Source: Coptis chinensis (Eukaryota; Streptophyta; Magnoliopsida; Ranunculales; Ranunculaceae). From it: a stretch of DNA of 64,000 bases. Under the pieces are notes generated by a model. That model did no database searches and was not told the origin of the DNA. It was given only the letters and a program-made list of their open reading frames with translations. The stretch's first letter is position 1, and each line of letters starts with the position of its first letter. A program made the translations under genes and the position numbers. Positions 11,624-24,767 of the stretch are shown one piece after another. Where the stretch lies: contig CM027379.1 in the NCBI GenBank assembly GCA_015680905.1, forward strand, positions 98,569,001-98,633,000. Direction: 5' to 3'.

Positions 11624-12841
11624 ATGAGACTACGGTCTGGTAAACGTAAGGAATTAGAACTTACATATCATCGTCGAAAATACAAGAAACAACTATTTAT
11701 GTTATCTCCTAGACATAGTCCCTCCTCCGTAAATCAACCTCATCAAACATCTCCGTTGCCATTATCTCCTTTAATTATGGCTGAGGAAAATCTCCTGATC
11801 GAAAACCCTTTCGGTTCTATCTTGCCTTACGGGAAGGACACCTGCTTCTGCATTAAACTCGATCACGATTGTAGGTGATTTTCAGTATTCTGCCCAAACA
11901 TTTTCGGTTTGTTACCTGTTTACCATGGGTTAGACCATGAAAAACCGTCTAATCATCTTCTTCCGGATACAACAAGTAGTCACCACTTTCCGCCATCCGA
12001 CCGTTACCAATGAACAAGTCTTGCTTAGGTTGTTTCCCTTCACTTTAGGCGATAAAGCTTCGGTTTGGCTCGCCGGACAAAGCCCGCCATCCATTGACAC
12101 ATGGGCTAAACTTGTTCAAACATTCATGATAAAGTTTTATACTCGAAAGAAAACTACAAGAAATGCTTCAAAAGATTCAATTCTTTCGCCCGGCACCCCG
12201 GGAATCCTTTTTGTAAAGCGTGGAGCGATTCTTGATCTACTTCTCGAATGTCCCCATCATCAACTTCGACACTTGTATTTAGTCCGTTCATTCTTTAATG
12301 GTCTCTCGACCATCAAAAGGAAACATTAGATATCATGAACGGCGATTGTTTCATGGACAAAGGCGCTTGAAGCATACACTTTTCTTGAGAAATAGGCCTC
12401 CGCGAAGCACCCATTGGGGAAACACGATTCTTCTAGATCTTCTAAAGATACTCCTACCAAAGTTACGCCTATGTTTGAGGTCAAACCCGATCCGAATTAA
12501 AAACTCTAATCGAGTCCCTAAACAAAAAGTTGATGCTCTTTCGGTACAAGTAAATGAACAAAACCCAAACAGTCATGGCTGCCAACGCTTCCCCATGCCC
12601 TCTTTGTTTAAGTCCCGAAAGCACGCCCGATTCTTATTGTCCTTTGGTATCACGAGTGTCCTCCCCAACCTTCGAAGAGGCTTGTGCTTTCAACATCCCT
12701 AATGCACCTTGGCGACAACATCCGAATTTAGCTTGGGCAGCCCCTGTCCAACAACAAGCTCCTTCAGGTGGCAACAACGTTCCTGTACGACCACCCGCGA
12801 ACTACAATTCCTATCGTCAAGGAAATCCTCCACAATTCTAG
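11624..12841 (+). pseudogene. Athila gag-like region (fossil)
   Basis: The region opens with MRLRSGKRKELE, similar to the arginine-rich start (MRTRSG...) of plant gypsy gag proteins. It continues with a gag core segment (LFPFTLGDKASVWLAGQSPPSIDTW, given here by its key parts FPFTL, DKASVWL and SIDTW, about 12030-12120) typical of the retrotransposon gag domain, then a proline- and asparagine-rich stretch ending about 12841. Gag forms the particle that packages element RNA in the cytoplasm. The region is broken. Boundaries are approximate. Confidence 0.65.
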
Positions 12842-13639
12842 CAAGGGCAAAGTAATTTTCCCAACAACGCAAATATAGGGTACCAAAACAATCGCAACCT
12901 TGTTCTCGCTAATCAAGGATATGGCTACCAAAATCAACCCGTGAATAATAACCGTGAACTAGTTCCTGCTACTCCTTTGGTACAATCCACGGTACCGATA
13001 AAATGGCCGAAACCTTCTGACATACATGAATCAACGAGAATCAAATCCCAGCTTCTATCTAACAGTCTCTTCAGCTATTAGCTCAGGATAAAAGTCAAAA
13101 GTGTTTCCCCGCCAAGCGGTTCCAAACCCTAAGCTTACAAACACGCCTTTGAACTCAATAATGCACCGGGACCTAGTAATCCAAGCCGGGGTGAGGTAAA
13201 TGCCATTACCACTCTTCGTTCGGGCGAACCATCGACAATAATATATCATTATGCGGGCGAGGAATCGACGGAAGTCACGACCGACGCCCTTCCAACTCCT
13301 ACCTCGCAACCTATAACGGACGAAGTTGTACCTTCAAAATCTACACCTACGTCCCTAGGGAAAGACGCCACTGATCCTTATACGCGATTCCATCTAAAAG
13401 CTCTGTTCCCTGCCCGTTTGGTAAAGAACAAACATGATGAACATTTTGATGAGATCCGTGAAACCTTCAAAAATTTGACCATAAACTTACCTTTCTTAGA
13501 TGCGCTAAAGCATTTGCCCAAGCATGCCAAGTTTTTTTGAAGGACATGTGCACCACCAAACGACGTCATTTAATGTACCTCAACAAAGCGTTCCTCATCG
13601 AAGCGGTTTTCCTCAATTACCACTACCAATGGTGTGGTA

Positions 13640-16600
13640 AAGTATAAGGACCAAATTGTCGACCCAACCGTACCATGCACGTTGGGCGACAAGTATACCG
13701 CATCTTGCACTTTTAGACCTAGGTGCGGTGTTAACCTACTTCCTACTACTTATTTAAGCGGTTAGGTCTTCATGAATTAAAACCTACCAATATGACTCTG
13801 CGAATTCATGGATCGATCCATCAAGTACCCAAAAGGCATAGTAGAGAACGTTATAGTAAAGGTCCAAGATTTTTACTACCCAGTGGATTTTGTTATTCTA
13901 GATACTGAAGTAGCCTGTGACTCCATCCCTATCATCTTGGGACGTCCTTTTCTTGCAATTGCTAACGCTCTCATAAATTGTCGGGACGGTTCAATGACAT
14001 TGTCTTTCGGGAACCTTTCTGTCGAACTCAACGTGTTCAAATTAATGAAACAGTTTCCTGATCCTATAATGGAGGGCGAGATTAGCCTGGTTGATAGTCT
14101 GGAACATGATTATTTCACAAATTCTTTTCCCCCAGAGGAGATACACCAATTTCTTTCTTTTGATAATCCGGAGTTTGACGATGACTCGTACATAAGGGAT
14201 GTCCATGCATTATTAGAGTCGGTTACCACTATTGACCCTAATGCTTCGGTGCAAACCGATTCGAAAGAACCGGATTAAGCTCTTTTCCATTGAAGAGATG
14301 ATCCCTCACGAATCCTTGATCCCCAATCCTCCAACTCCGGTTTAAAACCTCTACCCTCGATTTGAAATGCGTGCATCTCTATCTCGATGGTAGTCACCCT
14401 ATAATAATTTCGCTCACTTGACTACGCAGGCGAAGAGGCACGTTTGATTCATGTCATTCGTGAACACCGCTCCGCTATCAGATGGTCCTTAGATGATATC
14501 AAGGGAATATACCCTAGCATATGCACGCATTGTATACATCTTGATGACGGCACAAAGACATCGCGAGAACCACAACGCCGCCTTAATCCCGCCATGAAGG
14601 AAGTAGTGAGAGAGGAAGTTTTACGTTTACTTGATGCGGGTATCATATACCCTATCTCAGATAGTGACTAGGTTAGTCCTGTCCACGTTGTTCCCAAAAA
14701 GTCCGGCATTCAAGTTGTACAAAATGAAAATGGTGAGTGCATCTCCACTCACATTTCTTTGAAATGGAGAATTTGCATTGACTATCGCAAACTTAATGCC
14801 AGAACCCGTAAAGATCACTTCCCTCTCCCATTCATTGACCAGATGCTAGAACGTTTAGCCGGTCATGCTTACTACTGTTTTCTTGATGGCTATTCCGGAT
14901 ACTTCCAAATTGGCATCGATCCCTACGATCAAGAAAAGACAACTTTCACGTGTCCCTTTGGAACCTTTGCATCTGACGATGAATGCCTTTTGGTCTTTGT
15001 AATGCCCCGTGCACTTTCCAACGCTTGCATGCTTCACATTTTTAGTGATATGGTGGAACGTTATATGGAAGTCTTCATGGACGACTTTTTCATTTACGGA
15101 AATTCCTTTAACGATTGTTTATCCAACCTTTCTAAAGTATTAACGCTAGCGTTGCGAAGAAAAAATCTGGTACTTTCGATTGGGAGAAATGTCATTTCGT
15201 GGTTACTAAAGGACTTGTTCTAGGTCATATTGTTTCAAAAGACGGGATAGAGGTCGATAAATCTAAAATTGTTAAAATTTCTTCACTACCTTTCCCACGT
15301 ATAGTTCGTGATATCCGTGCCTTTTTAGGCCACGCTGGGTTTTACAGGAGATTCATTCAGGATTTTTCTAAAGTTGCTCGACCCTTAACTAATCTCCTGT
15401 TTAAGGATGCAGTATTTGACTTCAATTTCAATTGCAAACAAGCTTTTGATACTCTAAAAACCGCTCTGACTACCGCTCCTATCATTCAACCCCCTGATTG
15501 GTCTCAACCATTAGAACTGATGTGTGATGCTAGCGACTTTGCTATTGGTGTCGTGCTAGGCCAACGACGTGACAACAAACCCATTGTCATTTACTACGCT
15601 AGTAAAACTCTTAACGACGCTCAACGTAATTATACCACAACTGAGAAAGAGTTCCTAGCTGTTGTCTATGCTTTGGATAAGTTTCGCCCCTACCTAGTTG
15701 GAACATCGATCATCGTATATACTGACTATGCAACAATTCGGTACTTACTTTCGCGAAAAGGACCTTAAAACAACGATTGTTCACTGGATCCTTCTCTTAC
15801 AAGAATTCACCCGGAAATCAAAGACAAGAAAGGAACCGAAAATGTCGTGAGCCGACCATTTATCAAGGCTGGTTGGTGACATCGATAGTGATTCTCGAAG
15901 CCATTGGTGATTCCTTCCCGCATCTAATACTTGTACTCTATTTTCTCATCTCCATGGTACGGGATATCGTTAACTACCTAGTTTCTTGAGGAAGTCCCTC
16001 CTTTTGGTCACGTCCCGATCATAAAAAGTTCTTATCCATCAGAAAATATTATTTACGGGATGAACCCTACCTCTTTAAGTATTGTTCCGACCAACTCATT
16101 CGTTCGTCGCCATTCCGATTGGGAACACACCGACGTATTATCCTTTTGCCATGAACAATCTTGCGGAGGTCATTTCAGTGGAAAGAAAACTGCGGCTAAG
16201 GTGTTACAATGTGGTTTTTACTAGCCTACCCTTTTTCGCGATGCACACGAACATTGCATAGCTTGCATTCGTTGTCAGCACCTAGGACAATTTACCAAAC
16301 GAAATATGATGCCCCTACATCCTATCTTGATTGTGGAAATTTTTTATGTTTGGGGCATTGATTTTATGGGACCCTTCCCTATCTCTCAAGGTTTTCTATA
16401 CATTTTAGTCGTTGTAGACTATGTGTCCAAATGGATTGAGGCACTCGCATGTCGCTCAAATGACCATAAGACTGTCGTGAGATTTGTAAAAGAAAACATT
16501 TTCTCTCGTTTTGGTGTTCCCAAAGCTATCATCAGTGATGGGGGTACACATTTTTGTAACAAAATTTTTGGGTTTTTAATGAAGAAATATGGAGTTACTC

Positions 16601-16990
16601 ACAAGGTTGCTACTCCATACCACCCACAAACGAGTGGCCAAGTGGAAGTCTCCTACAGAGAGATAAAGTCTATTCTGGAGAAAACCTCAACAACCCTCAA
16701 GGAAGGACTGGTCTCTCCGCTTATCGGATGCCTTGTGGGCATACCGAACAGCATTTAAGACACCTATAGGGATGTCTCCTTACCGCATTTGCAATTAAAT
16801 GAGCTGGAGGAGATTCGGAGTGATGCTTATGATCTCTCGAAATCCTACAAAGCTAATATGAAAAGAGTGCACGACAAGCACATTTTGCGTAAGGATTTCA
16901 AAATTGGCCAAAAAGTTTTACTGTACAACTCCAGATTACACATCTTTCCTGATAAATTGAAAACACGATGGTCCGGTCCTTTCATTTAGG
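13640..16990 (+). pseudogene. Athila pol region: protease, RT, RNase H, integrase (fossil)
   Basis: The domains follow the gypsy order. Protease is about 13640-14000, with VDFVILDTEVACDSIPIILG and GRPFL. Reverse transcriptase is about 14440-15220, with KWRICIDYRKLNARTRKDHF, LDGYSGYFQIGIDP and FMDDF at the catalytic box. RNase H is about 15240-15770, with FLGHAGFYRRFI, LMCDASDFAIGVVLG and YTTTEKEFLAVVYALDKFRP. Integrase is about 16100-16990, with a zinc-finger segment (GGHFSGKKT, CIRCQ), [19 protein letters not shown] and [10 protein letters not shown]. The downstream segment to about 17140 is typical of the gypsy integrase C-terminus. The region has several breaks and cannot be one working protein. 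Confidence 0.9.
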
Positions 16991-17140
16991 TCACCGTGAA
17001 ACATTATGGGGCAATCTATTTGCTTAATCCAAAAGATAACGATGAATTTCAACTCAATGGACAACGCCTAAAACATTACCACGAATTACGCTCACCAGAT
17101 GTTGAACAGACTCTTCTTCAGAATCCAGTATACACTGACT

Positions 17141-18183
17141 AGATGTTTCGTTTGGCATACTCAATCTTGTTTCTATAAAGGGTACGCCATTTTGGTAGCT
17201 GGGCCATCTTCTATCTTATGATCTCCAAAGTTCTTTGAAATGTGTGGTTGCAAGCGCCGGAACCTTAGTCCACGAAAACTCTTTTACATAACTGAGTATA
17301 AATGTCTTCTGCAACACGAGCAAACGTGCTTTTCGGTAAACGATGGGTACCTAAAATTTCACCTCCTTCCTTCTCTTCCCTTTTCTACTCTCTACCTTGC
17401 GAACTTCAGCTAATCATTTGGTGTAAGTCTCACTCATCACGAATAGGGAATGGTCATAGTTCTTTTGCTCGTAAATGACGTGCATGAAGGATGGGCTGGT
17501 GTATGCATTGCCAAACACCCTTCTGTCTAGGCCATGACTTCCTATCCGATACTAGCCAGTTTAAGGTATACTTTTGCCCCGACACCGGTTCGCCAAAGAT
17601 AATCTTCGTCCGCCACGCCCGTTTCTCCCACGGGTTGGGATTAAGTCTTGAGAATCGGCGTTAAAAGACTTCGATTCGTCTTGTCTTGAGGATCTGACGT
17701 TAAAAGACTCACCTTGTAGATATGTATATATTGTTGCCTTTTCCCTTTGCATTAAGTTTTGCACATGAGATTCGTGTCCAACCTCAGACGATGCACACTT
17801 GGAACACAAACGGGCAATGGATTCCACCAGACCAACCCTAGAATTGGTTACTTTGAGTTCTCTTTGGGGCGGTTTGAGGATAGCCGTATGTAATAAGGGA
17901 AATTTTATTAAACCGTAGCGCGCACGGTCCAAGATGGTACCGTCCTGCCCATAACCCCATAATACATAGAGGTGAAGCCACAGTCTGGTTGGATTGGGTT
18001 CGCTCCAAAGCCGACATGACAGTTGTCTATGATTATAGATGGTGACTCTCTTGGACATCCAATGTTTTTCACGTATATCTCCCTTGTATATAAATAAAAC
18101 ACTCTCCTTCTTTTCAAAAAAAAAAAAAAAAAAAAAATCTTGTGACCTTCAAGAATGACTCATACAATTAGATAACATTTTTC
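17141..18183 (+). other. Athila spacer between pol and the env-like region
   Basis: No protein similarity seen. It contains a TATA-like stretch at about 18086 and a run of more than 20 A (about 18115-18137). Long spacers after pol are usual in Athila. Confidence 0.4.
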
Positions 18184-19472
18184 GTGTCGATCATTTCGGT
18201 ATCTCATTCATCCAATTCGGAGTCCAAACGAGTCGTGGGTAAGCATTTAGATTTTTTAGGTTTAAATCATGCTTTAGGCTTGATTTGGGCTTCGGGAAAT
18301 TTTTTGCCCAACCAAAATATCGATTTCTCGGTCCATTTAAACCCAAAAAAACCGATAACACGCGACATGCTAATCGAGGGAGAGTACAACATCGACGGGA
18401 AATGTGCGTGTCGGTATTTCGGTCGGAACCAACCGGCTGCGGACTCAATGGCGAGGATCAACGTCATTGGCACCTCGAAGCCTTCGGACATCAACAAGAC
18501 CTTCCTCCACCTTCTCCGGATCCTCCAGATTAAAGGGTAACTTCGCATCGTTACCTTTCTTTTTGATATTATCACACATGCCACTCTTAGGTCAGCCCCT
18601 CTTGCCGTTCTAGTAACGCAAGTTATGATTAATCTGGGTTTTCTGTCCGCCACCCCACTACTCCCTATACCACAATATGAGAATATGCTTGTCTTCAAGA
18701 AATGCATACAGGACCCTTAGGAACCCACAGCACCTAGGGCTGCCGAGCACGCTAGCGTAGGATCCTCTCACCCACCATACTTTGATGAGACTGCCATGAG
18801 TAAGATCACCCACCCCATAGAGGCCCCACGTGCAGTGAACAATGGTCTGAGAGACATGTACACTCGCCAGGTATCGATGAGACGCACCTTGGGCGAGTTA
18901 AGGACAGATATGACCACTGCCACGAAGTCGATGATGATGACAAAGGGGCGAATTCCAAAGAGGGAAATGAGAGCCTCCATGATCGTGCATTTCAGGACAA
19001 TATGCTTACTTTCGCCCGAACCCGGTTTCAGAATGTTCATGGCGAGCCGGCATCGATTCAGCTTCGGTGATGGATACTCTTGGTGATATCCAGGAGCAGT
19101 TAGCCTCCACGGGGAGCTCGTCTTTGCCGCGACGTCGCGGGACTCCCGGTTCTTCTTCTGCAGCCCAGGATTACTCGCTACACAACACTGAGGATCATCG
19201 GTAGCTAGATTTATTTTTCCGGTCTTGTATAATATTTATATCAGATATTTTATTTACGTGTTTGCATTTTCTGATTTAATAGTAGATGGTTCCTAAATAT
19301 TTCTATCTTGATATATTAGTTATATCTAATATTATAGTATATAGGTAGGAACATATATTGGTAATAATAAATTATATACATATATATAAATATATTTCAC
19401 ATGTCATACTTAACCAACAAATTTTAACGTAACTAACACGTTCAGAAACCGATAATGAAAACGCATCAAAAA

Positions 19473-19579
19473 ATGGTCATGAACCACATCTAAAAAACGG
19501 TTAGAAAACGGTCATGACCACATCTAGAAAACGGTCAGAAAACGGTCATGACCACATCTAAAAAACGGTCAGAAAACGG
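19473..19579 (+). repeat. Short tandem repeat (about 36-bp unit, three copies)
   Basis: Three copies of a unit built on GGTCATGACCACATCTA followed by AAAACGGTCAG. They lie just upstream of the TATA-like box at 19591-19599 and the second env-like segment. Confidence 0.8.
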
Positions 19580-19590
19580 CAATTTTCTTT

Positions 19591-19599
19591 CTATAAATA
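19591..19599 (+). promoter_or_regulatory. TATA-like box (CTATAAATA) inside the Athila element
   Basis: A consensus TATA motif about 265 bp upstream of the second env-like segment, preceded by a 36-bp tandem array. It could mark an internal promoter; motif and position only. Confidence 0.25.
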
Positions 19600-20870
19600 A
19601 GTTCAACTCTTCCTCCATATTCACTCATATTCACTCAGAAAACAAAGGGGGCACTCCTTGTCACATGCCCCATTCTTCTCATCCACACTACATCCACTTT
19701 TGCGCATATCTTAGAAGATACACGTGGTCTAACTACCCTGTGACACCTCGAAACGTATATTTTACATTTCGGATGGGTGCCTATTTATAACAAGGATAGA
19801 CACCTCAAAAATTTAACTTCCCTTTTTCAAAACTAATTTTCCACCACTCCATTTTTAATGGCCCTCACTCGAAGTTTCGTGCCTGAGCAAAATTTTATGG
19901 AAAATTTCCAAAATGGTCTTTTTCAACCTTTTTTTGACACTAAAATATTACGTCGAGGATGGTATCCTCTTTTACACCATAAGCAAGCATTTTATTCCAG
20001 AGAATTGGTCTTGTTATTTTATAAAAGCGGTCATTTCCAAAACGGACAATTCTTTGTCCGTGCTAAACGGATCTTGAACATGAATTGACTATGGAAATCA
20101 TCTCTGAGGTACTTCAAATTCCTATTACAAACCAAGGAGTACACCTTCAAGATTCACCTTTCGATAATATCCGGCATCTGATGTTTGCAACTATCCTTCA
20201 CGGCGTATACAACCGGAAAAACCGTATTGTTTATCAGAGATCTTTACAAAAGAACCAATTATCTGTGATCCAATGGGTAGCTCATAATGTCCTAGGCACG
20301 TCTAAGACTTCCGAAACAACCAAACCCCTCCTCCATTTACTCTGGGTTTTGCAGAGTAACTGCAATGATTTTTGCATTATTAAATTTCTCTGGAATGCGA
20401 TCGCATGTGCCAGGAAAAAGTCAGCTCCTTTACCAACCATTGTGACACTTATCATGATACATTGGGGTTTTTCTAGTACTTCTCCTCATACACCTCTTCG
20501 AACAGCTAACATTCTTACCATTCACTCAGTATGTAGGAACGGATTCTGGAACCCCGACGTTGCAAAGAACCATGTCGGTAATGGACCAAACGAAGATTGT
20601 TCCACCGACAACATCTTTACTGAAAATGCATTATGCAATGTATTTAATCCAATGGAAGGGCTTCGCTTAATTCAACAAGGACTGATGACATTATTCAAAC
20701 GTCAGAACATTATTATCACCAGCCTTCTTGAATTTCAGGACCTGCGGACAATAAACGAAGAGGAACAAGCACAATTCTTGCACAGCCACAACCAGTTCTT
20801 GGCAATTCTTGCACAGCCACAATTCTTTGCGATTTCGGACATGGACACGCCCTGCAAGGTATCTTAAGAA

Positions 20871-22815
20871 AGTTCGTTCTTTCCCTAACAATGATAAAAT
20901 GATAGCTCATCTAGACAATGCAAAGAAGAGGAAGTGGAGTGAAGTCTGGAAAGCTATGATAGATTGGCGGGATGCAAAGGAATGACATTTCTACTGAGGG
21001 GACGAGGCAAGGAGGGACTATCCCCGCCTCAAGGTTGGGGCAATGTGAGTTGATGCATGTACATATTTGTTTTACGTTTTGATGTGAAATAAATAAATAA
21101 CCTAACAAATGTGCTACTCTAACAAGTGTGCTTCTACTTTTATGATGTATAATATATAGTGTGTTACAATAAATTTCTGTGGAAGATGTCAGCGTTATTT
21201 TTGCTCAAAGCCTCTCAAGTATACTCTTTCTTCCTCTTAACACTTTGAGGACCACGGTGTCCGAATTGTTTGGGGTGGTGAGAATCTTTTGCAAAAATTA
21301 GGCATGCATAGTTGTATATAGTTTACTTAATGTCTAAATAAACGTATTTAGTGACAAATTCTCGTTTCCCTTTCTATGATGAAAAATATTTAGAAATCTC
21401 CCCCTAGCATCATAATCAGGACTTGTTCTTAGAAACTTAATTTAATCATGCATGCAATAGTTTTTACATCTTTTCATGAGCATTCATGCACTCGACTATC
21501 ATTAAATGTACACAAAGCTAGTAAGTTTAAGGACCCACGGTTAGACAACTTAATTTCCATATCCCCGTAAGAATCTAACCAAAACCTCAAAATGTATGAT
21601 ATATGAGTAATGACACGAGAGGAGTAGTTCTTCCTAATAGAGAAGTTCACACGCCTACTTACTTGATCATTACCCAAATCTTAGGCGCGAGAATTTAGGC
21701 CTTCTTTGGATCGATATAGCCAAAAATTCGCGACCTATAAAAAAATTTACCGCTAGTCGCCCCAATCCCTTTCATTAATCCTTTCTACTTCACAAAAAAA
21801 AATCATTACCCATCTAGTAACCACAAATAAATAAGCCTACCTAGATTATGAGTAAGAGAAATAGGATGAAGTGCAGAAAAATGAAGAGAAAAACCTTGTC
21901 ACAAATCAAAATCAGTTACCTGTTTCAGAATCAAAATAGAAATATGTTTCCAAAAATCAAAAGAAATGTCAAGGTTAGAATTCCCCCCAAAAAAATCAAA
22001 TCAAAAGGGAATACAAAAGCTTGAAAAATCCAAGTATGGAAACCCATGTTAGAAGCAGAAAAGAAAATAAGGATCCTCTAGTATAAATATCTCGAAGACC
22101 TTATTCTCTCATACTTGTCATTTTTGAATTTTCTATTCCATTTTCTTCTACACTACCACCTAAGCCCCATAACACCTAATAAAGACCTCTAGCTCAATTA
22201 GGAATAGGATAGTGTGATAATAAGTAGTAGTTGTGACTTCTCGACCTCGGCTCCCCTCTAACCGCCATTGAGTATGTGAGGAAACGCGTCCACCACTGCA
22301 TTACACCGGAGATAGCAAAGCTTGAGTGGAAAAATAAGAGAGAAATTGTGTTTTTTGACACATACCGTGAGAACCTAATTAAGGACGCTATCCAAAGGAT
22401 CCGTAAACGGCCCCTTTCATACATTTCATTATTAGATTATTGCATGCATGCTCATACGTGAGATGTTTCAATTATTGTATGTATATTAACTTGAATTTCG
22501 AAAGAATAAAATCCTTGTTTCCCCAAGCTGGTGAGATGTCTAGATACCTGAGATTAATTAAGGAAGCAAGCCTTTGTTAATGAAGTCGTTGTAGTATAAA
22601 TGAAGTTTGTGAGTATCTTCTCTCGAAAAACTCTCACGAAGCTATAACTTCGTCCACTAGGGAATTCCTAGTGGTTCAAGGCCTTGTTGCATACGGTCAA
22701 TGCAACCGACTCACTAAAATGAGATTTAGCTTAGACAACACACATTTTTTATCACTTATCGCTTTAATGTCTCTTCTTTGCTTGAGGACAAGCAAAGTGC
22801 TTTGTTGGGGTGGTG
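20871..22815 (+). other. Athila 3' untranslated region and polypurine tract
   Basis: About 1.9 kb without convincing protein similarity. Just before the 3' LTR lies the end sequence typical of Athila/Tat elements, TTGAGGACAAGCAAAGTGC, followed by the purine-rich tract TTGGGGTGGTG (22804-22815). A similar GGGGTGGTGAG string occurs near 21270, after CTTTGAGGACCACGG. Confidence 0.55.
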
Positions 22816-24767
22816 TGATAAGCACCCAAAACTGTAATATTAAACCCCGGCGACATAGCATTTTGGTCGATTATGTGTTTAATAATCATGTAATAATTAT
22901 ATTTTCGTATTTTTTGCAGGTTTCCGCAATTAAAATGAATATAATGATAAAACATGCATCGAAATGCGGGAATATTGGAATATTTGGAGTTTCCCACTCA
23001 ACCCCGTGAAGCCCAACAAAGCCCGACTAAAGCGTAAGTTTCCAAAAGAACAAAACCAAAGTCTGAACGGGTCCACATATAAAGAAGCAAAGAAACTTCC
23101 AAGCTCAAATCGATAAATCTAGATGTCGACGTTGGCTAGTGAAGCTGCCAAATACGGAATATGGGAATATTTGAAGTTTCCCACTCAACCCCGTGAAGCC
23201 CAATGAGCGACTAGAGCGAAGTTCCCAAAAAGAACAAAACCCGGTCGCAGAGCGGGTCTACATATAAAGAAGCGAAGAAACTTCCGAAGCTCAAATCGGA
23301 TAAATCTAGATGCCGACGTTGGCTAGTGAAGCTGCCATAGCGACCCGGGCGACGAACTCAGCGCAAGGACAAAAAGTCGTAAAAACACCAAATCGGCGCA
23401 GCCACTGGACACAATAGGTGGACCCACTCTGTGGGCCCATAAGGCATGACGAGTCAGCATAGGCAGGTGGCAAAGGATGGTTTCAATTTAGTGCCACCTT
23501 GTAATGAGGAAGACACGTACCAATTCAATGTTTGAATTGAATTGGGCTAAAATACAAAACCAAAACATAAAAGGACAAAACAAATGATAATAAAACAAAA
23601 CTTTATAAAAACCGAAGTTTTGATCCTAACAAACTAAATTGGGCTAAAAAACAAACCTGATTAGATATTAAGATTTCACGTGAAGGGTCCCCAACTATAT
23701 ATATATATGAGGGGGTCTTCATATATCTTCCTTCAAAGATATTAATGCTTTAGCTTCGCCTAGTTAGATTTTCTTCTTCAAGATTTCTTACATTTTGCCA
23801 TTTCCAATTCAAAGAGCCTTAAATAATTGTAAGTTATTTTACCCTTAATAACAGTCATTTCTTTTCTAGTTTAATTTCTATCCTGCATTTATTTACTTAA
23901 TGTATACAGCAAGTTTTATTATTCCTTCTATGACCATGAGCTAATCCCCCCCCCCCTCAGGGGGAGGGTTATGCTGCTCGTGTGAAAATCTGGATTGACT
24001 CGTTAATATTCTAGAATCACTACTTAGGAATTAGGCATAGAATTAACATCCGGTCCCAAAATGACTGAGACTGTACAAAGTTGGACTGCTGATGCTCTAG
24101 GACAGTCTCGCGCGCGACCCAAAATGTCTCGCGCGCGACTCTCTGGTGTCAGACAGCTCTCCAATTCGTCCAGCTGATGTGAAATCGAGCCAGGAGCTGA
24201 AATAATATACCAGAGATGAGGTATTATTGAAACTCCTTATGCTAGTGAAATGCGACCTAGAGATGTGGGCATGCACTAGGGATCAATACTCGACGTCGTC
24301 TCCGAAACGAGACGAACTAGAGATGTAGTGATTTGGTAATAAAAACTGTTGAAAAATGATTCTTGCATGAGCATGATTAACTCTCTCCTTGTTTTTCCAC
24401 CTTTGTTTACCTACATAAAAATCACCGTAGTAATTTACATTAATTGCATTACCGTAAAATTTATTAAACCAATTAAAAAACCTAAAAATCCTACTCACCA
24501 AAAGTTGTAATTCCAGTTGTGAACCTATCTGAGCCCTAAGGTTTGGACGATCCCTTACTCGACCTATCCTACCAATCCCACGTGAGTAAGGTAACTTGAC
24601 TAAAACGTACAACTATACGAACGTTGGACTTTGGACTTTGGACTTGGGTCTTTGGGTCTTTGGACTTTGGACTTTGGTCTTTGGACTTTGGACTTTGGAC
24701 TGTGGACCTCGGACTTAAGAAAATAAGTAACTGAAACCAATAAACGTGTGTAAATTTTGTTTTATCA
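22816..24767 (+). repeat. 3' LTR of the Athila element (1952 bp)
   Basis: Starts TGATAAGCAC and ends TTTTATCA. It matches the 5' LTR end to end but has two rather than three 187-bp tandem units (22966-23152 and 23153-23338) and a longer GGACTTT heptamer array (about 24626-24716). A TATA box lies at about 23694-23709. The next base starts a different element, the chromovirus gag. Confidence 0.88.

Larger units (their letters stand above)
18184..20870 (+). pseudogene. Athila env-like (ORF2) region, two related segments (fossil)
   Basis: Two stretches (about 18184-19210 and 19855-20870) lie where Athila elements carry their extra reading frame. The second is open for 260 codons (20085-20867) and begins after a segment with QNGLFQPFFDTK and GQFFVRAKRIL, which resembles the plant transposon-protein domain found in Athila ORF2. 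Both segments share a short motif, GTSKPSDINKTFLHLL versus GTSKTSETTKPLLHLL, suggesting related or duplicated sequence. The first segment continues with a charged C-terminal part (to 19210). Function in Athila is unproven; an envelope role is only proposed in the literature. The region is decayed. Confidence 0.5.
8308..24767 (+). mobile_element. Athila-type Ty3/gypsy LTR retrotransposon (fossil, about 16.5 kb)
   Basis: Two LTRs starting TGATAAGCACCC enclose gag-like, protease, reverse transcriptase, RNase H and integrase regions, then a long 3' region with env-like (ORF2) sequence. This layout, the Athila-like reverse transcriptase (PLPFIDQMLERLAGH, LDGYSGYFQI) and a tRNA-Asp-like primer site all point to the Athila lineage. 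The coding regions carry many breaks, of the order of ten or more. The LTRs are clearly diverged, so the copy is old; no age was computed. Its left flank (CTGTA) and right flank (AGGAC) do not match: the left lies in a MULE transposase and the right in a chromovirus gag. Confidence 0.93.

Noticed and set aside
17561-18117. Overlapping minus-strand open frames of 165 and 69 codons
   Set aside because: They lie inside the Athila element opposite to its coding strand, have no recognised domain and show the composition of antisense frames.
18267-18707. 146-codon minus-strand open frame
   Set aside because: Antisense to the first env-like segment; no domain. Treated as a shadow frame.
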